Assembly (NCBI RefSeq): GCF_016808095.1
Contig: NC_068974.1
Span: forward strand, 27,264,825 to 27,328,824
Reading direction: 5' to 3'
Length of the DNA: 64,000 bases
From: Vigna angularis
Lineage: Eukaryota; Streptophyta; Magnoliopsida; Fabales; Fabaceae
The notes under the pieces were generated by a model. It did no database searches. It was not told the DNA's origin and saw nothing but the letters and a program-made list of their open reading frames with translations. Shown here piece after piece: positions 57,601-64,000 of the stretch. The position numbers and the translations under genes were made by a program. The first letter of the stretch is position 1; each line of letters opens with the position of its first letter.

Positions 57601-58136
57601 CAACTATTAATAAAACCCTAAATTCCCAAATTGATACCCCAATTTGTGAAATTGATTGAACTTTGCACAAACCCTAATGTCACAACCAACTTCTCCCACC
57701 AACCCTCGCTTCCAATCGAACAACAACGATTTTTTTTTTCTCTCACGAACCCTAATACGAAGCCCCAATCTTCTTCCCTCAATCTGATTTCGAATTGGCA
57801 ATGGAAAGAAAAAGGGGTTGCTGCACTTAATTTAGATTCTTTTGACCACTTTTCCCTTCTTTAAATTTTATTTCCCCTCTTTGCACTCCATTTTTTAATT
57901 TAAAAATTAAAAAAATACACTTCACACACGTTTTTAATGTCACATCATTTAAAAAGACAATGTTAGCATGCCACGTAATACCCTCCTTAACGACGTCTTC
58001 TCAATTTGACGAAAAGCCTCTATTTGATTCAATTTTACAAAAATAAGGATCCAATTGAGACGCCGAAAAAGAAGGAGACCTATTTGAGATTCTGGACGAA
58101 AATAGGGACCTACCGAGACATTAAACCTAAAATTTA

Positions 58137-58920
58137 TGCAGCAATAAATACTAAGTTGCCATGAAATTTAGGTTGATTAAATTGCGCAAGGAATGTTCCC
58201 TACCATAAACAACCTTTTCTTCTAAATTTTGGAATAAAAGTTTCCATTTAATATCAAGAAGTGGGATGATCGCAGTCAACATACCCTTAAGATAATTGTT
58301 ATTCCAGAATAACCAAGCTTAGAAATACTACATGTCCAAAAGTTGTTTATCATAGTCATTTATTAGACACTGTTTGATTTGCTCAATATCCTTCTCTTGT
58401 TAGCAAAAGCACAACATTCATAAATAACAAAGACAAGCGCCCCATCAAATTTCATACAAACATGTTCTAGTTTGTTTGGATAACACATGAGAATAAATCT
58501 ATCGTACAAAATCACAATGATAGCGTGCAAAAGTTAGAAGCAACTATTTTTTGCTTTACCTTCATGAAAAAAATAATTATTACTCACCATAAAGCTAATT
58601 CCAACACACTTCACCAAAGTTGATAGATAATCAAATGAGGAAATTGAAAAGCTTGTCATGATTCACATCTTTCAATATTTTCAAATAACAATATTTGCCA
58701 TTCTCAATGAATACAAAACCAATCTTAGCATAATTCTGCAACTACCTAGAGAGTTTACATAATTTAACTACAATACGATGCAAGAATCACTTATAAACCA
58801 TTACAAACAAAAATAAAAAAGAATAAACTTTGCAGTTATTTTCTTCACATGTCTAACAATACTAAAACATAGGATTGCTGGAAAATATAACTCTCAGGCA
58901 TAAAATGACAAATATTATAC
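58137..58920. other. AT-rich sequence, probably intron or flank of the ARP fragment
   Basis: No frame or element boundary. It starts at the outer MULE's target duplication and ends at the splice donor of the ARP exon. Confidence 0.4.
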
Positions 58921-59189
58921 CCGCAGCTTAGTCTCTTGCAAACACAATATACCAAAGTCTTCCCTTTAGGCAAGTTGAAGTGCAGAGAATCCTTCTGATT
59001 TTAGCAATGCTCGCAATCCATTGACATTCCATGACAAAATCTTGACAAATTTTGAATCTTTATCAAACAGCAGTGGTCTCATTGTTTTAGGATTATATGC
59101 AATCCAACCTTTTTGAGGTTTCTTGTTGGCAAGAACTGTCCATGGTTCAGTTTGAATGGTAGTTATATTGATTTCACCTGACTTTGTAG
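58921..59189 (-). pseudogene. Single exon of ARP-type AP endonuclease (APE1-like), with premature stop
   Basis: Minus-strand exon between an acceptor (ATTATAG, 59190-59196) and a donor (GTATAAT, from 58920 down). It reads [47 protein letters not shown] at 58966-58968, then [25 protein letters not shown] and LQETK are the first two catalytic motifs of the ExoIII/APE1 endonuclease fold (the Asn and metal-binding Glu are intact). The stop replaces a Gln codon (CAA to TAA). The remaining exons are not found nearby, so this is a duplicated gene fragment rather than a broken full gene. Not inside the outer MULE, whose boundary is at 58127. Confidence 0.85.
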
Positions 59190-59465
59190 CTATAATCATT
59201 CATCAAAAAGTATTTCAGTGTATAGAAAATGATCATGATGCCAAATGAAATTTTTTTCAAACAATAGATGAGAAAATGAGTTATTGCTGGTATGCAAACT
59301 TTCGTTAGAACCAGAAGAGTAAACGATAAAATGAAAAAGAAAACACAACTTTGATCAATTTTAGTTCAATAACAAGAGAAACATGAAGCTACAAAATTAC
59401 ATTCTAGCATTTATGTAGAGAAATTTATGAGAGTAAGATCCCATAAACAAATAAATGTGTGTTCA

Positions 59466-59504
59466 AATAGATATAAGAATAAACATCACTGACTTAGAAA
59501 AATA
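59466..59504 (+). repeat. 39-bp direct repeat, second copy (first at 52311-52349)
   Basis: AATAGATATAAGAATAAAC, then one changed base, then TCACTGACTTAGAAAAAT, identical to 52311-52349 except that single position. The copies flank the whole MULE plus ARP-fragment block. Confidence 0.85.
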
Positions 59505-59622
59505 GGTAATTTCATAAGGTACAGGTGGAAGAATTTCACGCTCGGCCACGGCGTTGCCTCACGCTCCCTCTTCGCGTCATTGTGCGACACCATGCCAAGA
59601 AAGGTGTTCTTGAATTCCTCGT

Positions 59623-61924
59623 TGTAAGACCCATGAAAAATATTTACCTTAATAGTAATATTTTATTACTAGTAGTAATAAATTTCTTTGTGAATGAAAA
59701 ATATAATAAGTTTATAAAATATAGAAAGCTAAATAAGAAATTTTGGTAGCTTAAATGTTAGAAAATTGTGGGGATTTCAAGAACATGGGTTCAAACTCTT
59801 TTCTACCTTTTTCTTTTAAAAAAAATTAAAAAAAAATTAAAAATATTGATAGTGGATAAAACACTCAGATTTTAAGGCATTATTGATGCATCCAATATGT
59901 CAAGTGGTGATTAAAATATTAATATAATAAATAATATTAAAATAATAAATAATATTAAAAAATTGGTGAATAGTAAAAATTTTGGACTATAAATAGCCAC
60001 GAGAGGGGAGGATATTATGCACAAAGAGAGGAAGAATCAAGTGAGAAAGCTTGAGAAATGGAGAAGAAAGAGTTAGGAAGAAATTTTTAGTTGTAAGAAG
60101 AGTAGAGGTTTTGAAGGGTTTTCGGGAAAACAAATTCTGAGCAAGAGATTAAGTCAAGAATAGAGGTAGGGGAGCTAACCCTTCTAAGCTTTTATATTAT
60201 GATTTAATATTGTTTTATTACTATTCATGTCTTGAAATTCTATGTGAATACTGTTAATGAAAAACATAGGTGCTTACTGTATATCTATCTATAGTGAATT
60301 TCTGTGCTAATATTATATGCTGTTGTTTTGAATCTGTAAATAAGAAATTTGTTAAAACTAGTTGAGGAACACTTTGGCTAAGGAAAGACTTGGTACTTAA
60401 GTTGTCCATTGTGACGCACCTCTCTTTCCTGGAAGTCTACTCGACGAGTTTTTAACTTAAATCTTGTTGAACAGATTATGTACTGTTAAATTATTGTGCA
60501 ATATATCTTGTTGGAATGAAAATTTCTGATGAATTCATGTTATTGTGGTAGATATGGAATTATGAATTATAATTGTGATAGTAGGATAGAGGAATCTTAA
60601 AAACCGGAGTTGGTACATCCCTTATCATAGAGCAGCCCTGGTCAAATCCAGTAAGTTGTGACAAGTCATATGTACTGGCGTTTATGGTGAGTTTGATTCG
60701 TCAAACATTTGATTCTTATCTGGTGACCATTTATGGTGATATTTTAGTATTGTTAATTTATTGTGATATATTCATTTTGTATGATTTTTGCGATGATTGG
60801 ATTTTATTATATTGGATTTGAATTTATGCATCTGAACATGATATGAGTATTATGGGGAGATTTTGTAAGGGTATAATGTGAGTTGAGGAATATGAGTATG
60901 GTATGAGTCTCGCGGAGAGATTCAGTAATGATATGGTATTTGTGTATATGTTGATGTTGAGGGTCCTGTAGTTGGAGGTTATCCTGATACTCTAATAATC
61001 ATCCAGTCTCAAGTAGAGAAGGATGAATTATGTGGTGAGAGGGGCAGGAGGTCCTGGTCTATGTGCCGGATTTTGACATAGTGTTGAGGACTAACCTTGT
61101 AGATGGTATGGAGTATTTTGGAAGTGTATTTGTAAGAGGAAGTAGAAGGCATCACAAGTGCATAACCTCCTGTGACCGCTCATCAACATATCATCGGAAT
61201 GAGTGTCTATTGGGTATTGTGGAATGAGTGTCTATTGGGTATTGTGGAATGAGTGTCTATTGGGTATTGTGGAATGAGTGTCTATTGAGTATTGTGGAAC
61301 GAGTGTCTATTAAGTATTGTGGGATGAGTGTCTATTAGTAATTGTGGTATTGTGTGATGAGTATCCATGATGTGATTGTTGTATGATGGTATGAGTATCT
61401 ATGATGCGATTGTTGTATGATGGTATGAGGGTGTCTGACATAATTATTATATGAGGTTTGTTGAGTGTATCAAAGTAATGGATGAGTATCTATGATGCGA
61501 TTGTTGTATGATGGTATGAGTATCTATGATGCGATTGTTGTATGATGGTATGAGGGTGTCTGACATAATTATTATATGAGGTTTGTTGAGTGTATCAAAG
61601 TAATTATGCATGTTTTATAAATGATTGGTTGCATGTTAGCTCACCCTACTTGTTTGTGTTTGTGTATGTGCGATGATCGTATAATTCGTTATACGGGAGT
61701 AGATGGAGGAATGTCGTCTGATTCAGTGCCAATGAAGAAAGAGATAGAAGAATAAATTAGAAGAATTCGAGTTATATTTATGAGTTTATAGTTGAAATCT
61801 GAGTTTAAAACATATATATATCAACTATAAATTATCAAGTGTGAGATTAAGGGATGTTACCTTAAATGTAATGCTACAATATATCAATTATGAATTATCA
61901 AGTGTGAGATTACGGGATGTTACA
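59623..61924 (+). mobile_element. Solo LTR, gypsy (chromovirus/Tekay-like), 2.30 kb
   Basis: TGTAAGACCCATG...GGGATGTTACA, with the 5-bp duplication CTCGT at 59618-59622 and 61925-61929. The TGTAA/TTACA ends and the GGGATGTTAC finish are typical of plant chromovirus LTRs. It contains a tRNA-like pair of boxes near 59746 and 59787, 25-bp tandem repeats (about 61196-61345), a repeated block of about 110-130 bp (61360-61610) and a duplicated end (61808-61924). Confidence 0.9.
61196..61345. repeat. 25-bp tandem repeats in the solo LTR, about 6 copies
   Basis: GGAATGAGTGTCTATTGGGT(ATTGT) repeats with increasing divergence to the right. It is followed by a second level of repetition: TGAGTATCTATGATGCGATT and the following TGTATGATGGTATGAG phrases occur three times between 61385 and 61550. 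Confidence 0.85.
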
Positions 61925-62449
61925 CTCGTATAGATCGTCATCGTCACCAGGGAAATTGAGGTTGTTGGTGGGGGTGCTGGGGTTGGTGGTGGTGGTGTTA
62001 GGGTGGGGTTTGTTGAGGCCTTTTTCCATGGAATCCATGGATTTGAAGTGAACCCAGGAGGAGGGTGAAGCGGTGGTGGATTGTTGATTAGGCGAGGAGA
62101 GGGAGGGAGCGAAGGCGTTGGATTTCGGTGCGGCAGCGTTTGCAGAGTTTTTCCATTTTGTAGCGGCACTAGACGGTGGTTTTGGCAGTAGGGGAAGCGT
62201 TGGGGGCACTAGGCAGTGACGGCATCGGCGACCTCTTGCCAGTGGGTGGCTTTAAGGTTGGTGCTGCCGATGGAGTACCACTTGTCGCGGTAGGCGTTGA
62301 TGAGGGCCGAGGTTTCCTTCGGGGTCCAGCATGGCGGGGGGAGACAGCGGGAGGAGGCGGAGGGAGGGGCGACGAGAGTGAGGGGGATGCCGTCAAGTGC
62401 TTAGCGGTTGTTCAGAAAAAAATGGGAATACTCGAACAACAAAAATGAT

Positions 62450-64000
62450 GTTTAGGGGGCTAACCTGGCCCTACTTCATTCACAACCCATCTAATGAGGT
62501 TTTGGGGGCTAGGGGCTTTAAAAAAGCCCCCTAAGGTATGTGTCAATAGAAATGGGCTAAGTATAAAAAAAGTCCAGGGTTAGGCTTGGGGCTTAAAAAA
62601 ACCTAACAACTCTAATAATTTGTGACCGTAGAGTATAGAGACTTAGGTGAGAGAAAATAATAAGGGAAAGCATGGGTCTATAGTCCATGAGTAGTTTGGA
62701 GGACTATTTGGTTGATGGTTCTTTTTCTATTGAAGGAGTATTTCATGGACTATAGGTTGTTGGTTTATTTTTAAGTAGATAGGGGAACTTAAGTTTGGTG
62801 CATGGGTACGGTTGGAGGTAAAAGAAAGAGGGTGTAGGGGTAAATAAATATTAAGGTTTGGGGTCAGTGGAGAGTGGGAGCTGGGTTGTACAAAACAAAA
62901 AGTAAAGATTGAAGATTGATCTTAGGGTACATGCAAGGTGTTTTTGATATAGAGATACATGTTCCGTAAAGTGTGGTTTGTGTAGTAAGAAGTAATACGC
63001 AGTGTAAAGAATTCTCGTGAAAGAAGGTTCACGGGCATAATAACTTTGGTAAATGAAAACTTGGTTCTAAAAGGGAGAGGAATGAGTGCATGAAACAAGT
63101 GGTATATGGGAATGAGATATTGGTGCTAGTATAACTAGCTTTTGGAAAGAGAAATCTATGATTTAGTAAAAGTGGTAGTGGGATTGTGAGATATTTATGA
63201 GAATGTGTTGGTGTATTAGGAACTTGTGCATGTGAATATTAAGTAGGGTGTGAGACTGTGTTTTAGTATTTATAATAGAATATTATTAGTGAGTTAATGA
63301 AAGTTATAATATAAAGAGAGTTTTGCATGCAAAGTGATTGTAAGGTGGTTCATATAGATAGAAAACGTGGTTCATATAGATACAAATGAGTGCTTTACAT
63401 AAATTATGGTGTGAGGCCATTGTGTATTATGTTATAATAGTAAAAAGAGAATGATACATGGAGAAAAATGAGTCAGTTACGTAAGTTAGCAACGTGGGAG
63501 GCACTTTTTTACAACATGGAGTCCAATTAGGTAGGTGGATGAGTTTTTATGATTAGGAATAATTGGGCTTGGAAAAACAAAAAGGGATGCCTTTAGCATA
63601 TATTTGACTATTTAATGTGTTTTTGGTTGACTTTATATTGTTATGATATTTTCTTAATTAATGTCTTGAGAATGTCATTATGTGAGGAATGATTTCAAAT
63701 GGGTTACGAGAGAATATGCTTTCGTATGTGAAGTTGAGAATATGTGAGGTTGTCGTTTGATTGTATGTGAGTGAAGTAAGACAGGTTGTTAGGGGTCATA
63801 TTATTCTACCTAGTAAATCCAACAATGACTCTTTCGTTTGTGCAAAGCAGTGGAAAGAGGTTATCTTCGCCAGTGCGATGCAGTGGAGAAGGGAAAGATT
63901 CACCGAATCTTTTACTCGTAAGTTCTTGAGGGGCACGAGAAACGTGTCTTATTGCGATGGCAGGATGATAGACCACTGATTTGTAATAATGACGTGTGTT
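62450..64000. other. Unassigned right flank
   Basis: 62450-62620 is G-rich with a GGGGCTTTAAAAAAGCCCC hairpin at about 62513-62531. From 62620 to the end the sequence has the G/T-rich, frame-poor look of a plant LTR or its non-coding interior (duplicated GTGGTTCATATAGATA at about 63350 and 63370). A 72-codon frame at 63761 has no domain. No boundary or target duplication could be found. Confidence 0.35.

Larger units (their letters stand above)
52775..58127. mobile_element. Outer Pack-MULE carrying a MUTYH fragment and an inner MULE
   Basis: Inverted repeats of about 160 bp: the left arm (52775 onward, TTTAATGTCTCGGTAGGTCCC) pairs with the right arm (58127 backward, up to about 57965). Perfect 9-bp duplication TAAAATTTA at 52766-52774 and 58128-58136. 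Between the left arm and the inner MULE only about 190 bp of UTR-like sequence remain. On the right it holds the MUTYH fragment. No transposase of its own. Confidence 0.9.
59521..62420 (-). pseudogene. Trihelix transcription-factor pseudogene split by a solo LTR
   Basis: Minus strand, starting about 62400: LPPPCWTPKETSALINAYRD, KWYSIGSTNL, THWQEVADAVTA, which is the trihelix (Myb/SANT-like) DNA-binding domain with its tryptophans. TAG then follows at about 62210, a shifted CRYKMEKL region with a further stop, and another shift to SSWVHFKSMDSMEKGL, which in ASIL-like factors follows the fourth helix. A Pro/Thr/Asn-rich linker and DDDDLYE lead to 61930, where the LTR sits; the frame resumes at 59622 as EEFKNTFLG and ends about 59521. 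At least two frameshifts and two stops are independent of the LTR. The parent gene was nuclear and DNA-binding; this copy is dead. Confidence 0.8.

Noticed and set aside
52311..59504. Helitron capturing MUTYH and ARP fragments
   Set aside because: No TC start or CTRR end with hairpin found; MUTYH is already explained by the outer MULE.

Overview
This is plant nuclear DNA, and the flavour of its repeats and proteins points to a legume (Fabaceae, Phaseoleae-like). The evidence is intron-rich genes with long AT-rich introns, Mutator-like elements (MULEs) whose terminal inverted repeats begin GGNTTAAT and run into GGTCCC-type sequence, Sirevirus, Tat/Ogre-like and Athila/Tat-like LTR retrotransposons, and captured fragments resembling legume genes. 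The family-level assignment is inference; 'eudicot plant' is secure.

Only two ordinary host genes look complete. On the plus strand at 9418-15052 there is a URI-type unconventional prefoldin (11 exons, about 374 aa). On the minus strand at 16946-23000 there is a SWI2/SNF2 ATPase of the SWITCH2/CHR9 (ERCC6L2-like) type (8 exons, 864-885 aa). They are convergent, about 1.9 kb apart. From memory their Arabidopsis counterparts carry adjacent locus numbers (At1g03750 and At1g03760), so this looks like old conserved microsynteny.

Everything else is transposon-derived. The left flank (1-7 kb) holds three MULEs carrying pieces of host genes: an in-frame SRPK/ALE2-like kinase chimera, an XXT5-like xyloglucan xylosyltransferase fragment, and an XTH C-terminal fragment. 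From 23.5 to 51.3 kb lies one deeply nested LTR-retrotransposon cluster. An old minus-strand gypsy element (RT and protease pieces, gag, 5' LTR) was split by (a) a copia-type solo LTR that itself holds another solo LTR, (b) a Sirevirus-like element at 29399-46319 that has gag and an envelope-like ORF but no pol, and that in turn contains a non-autonomous gypsy element and a 3.8-kb Ogre/Tat-like solo LTR, and (c) a MULE that holds yet another solo LTR. Most boundaries are fixed by exact 5-bp (LTR) or 9-bp (MULE) target-site duplications.

The right flank (52.7-62.4 kb) has a MULE inside a MULE. The outer one carries a MUTYH (adenine DNA glycosylase) fragment. The inner one carries decayed MURA transposase and an apparently intact two-exon GRF zinc-finger/membrane protein gene. 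Beyond them are a broken ARP (AP endonuclease) exon and a trihelix-factor pseudogene split by a 2.3-kb solo LTR. The last 1.5 kb is unassigned.

I found no rRNA or tRNA gene, CRISPR array or operon-like system. The most unusual content is the density of gene-fragment-carrying MULEs, the in-frame kinase chimera, the intact GRF gene on a decayed MULE, and the pol-less Sirevirus relative.
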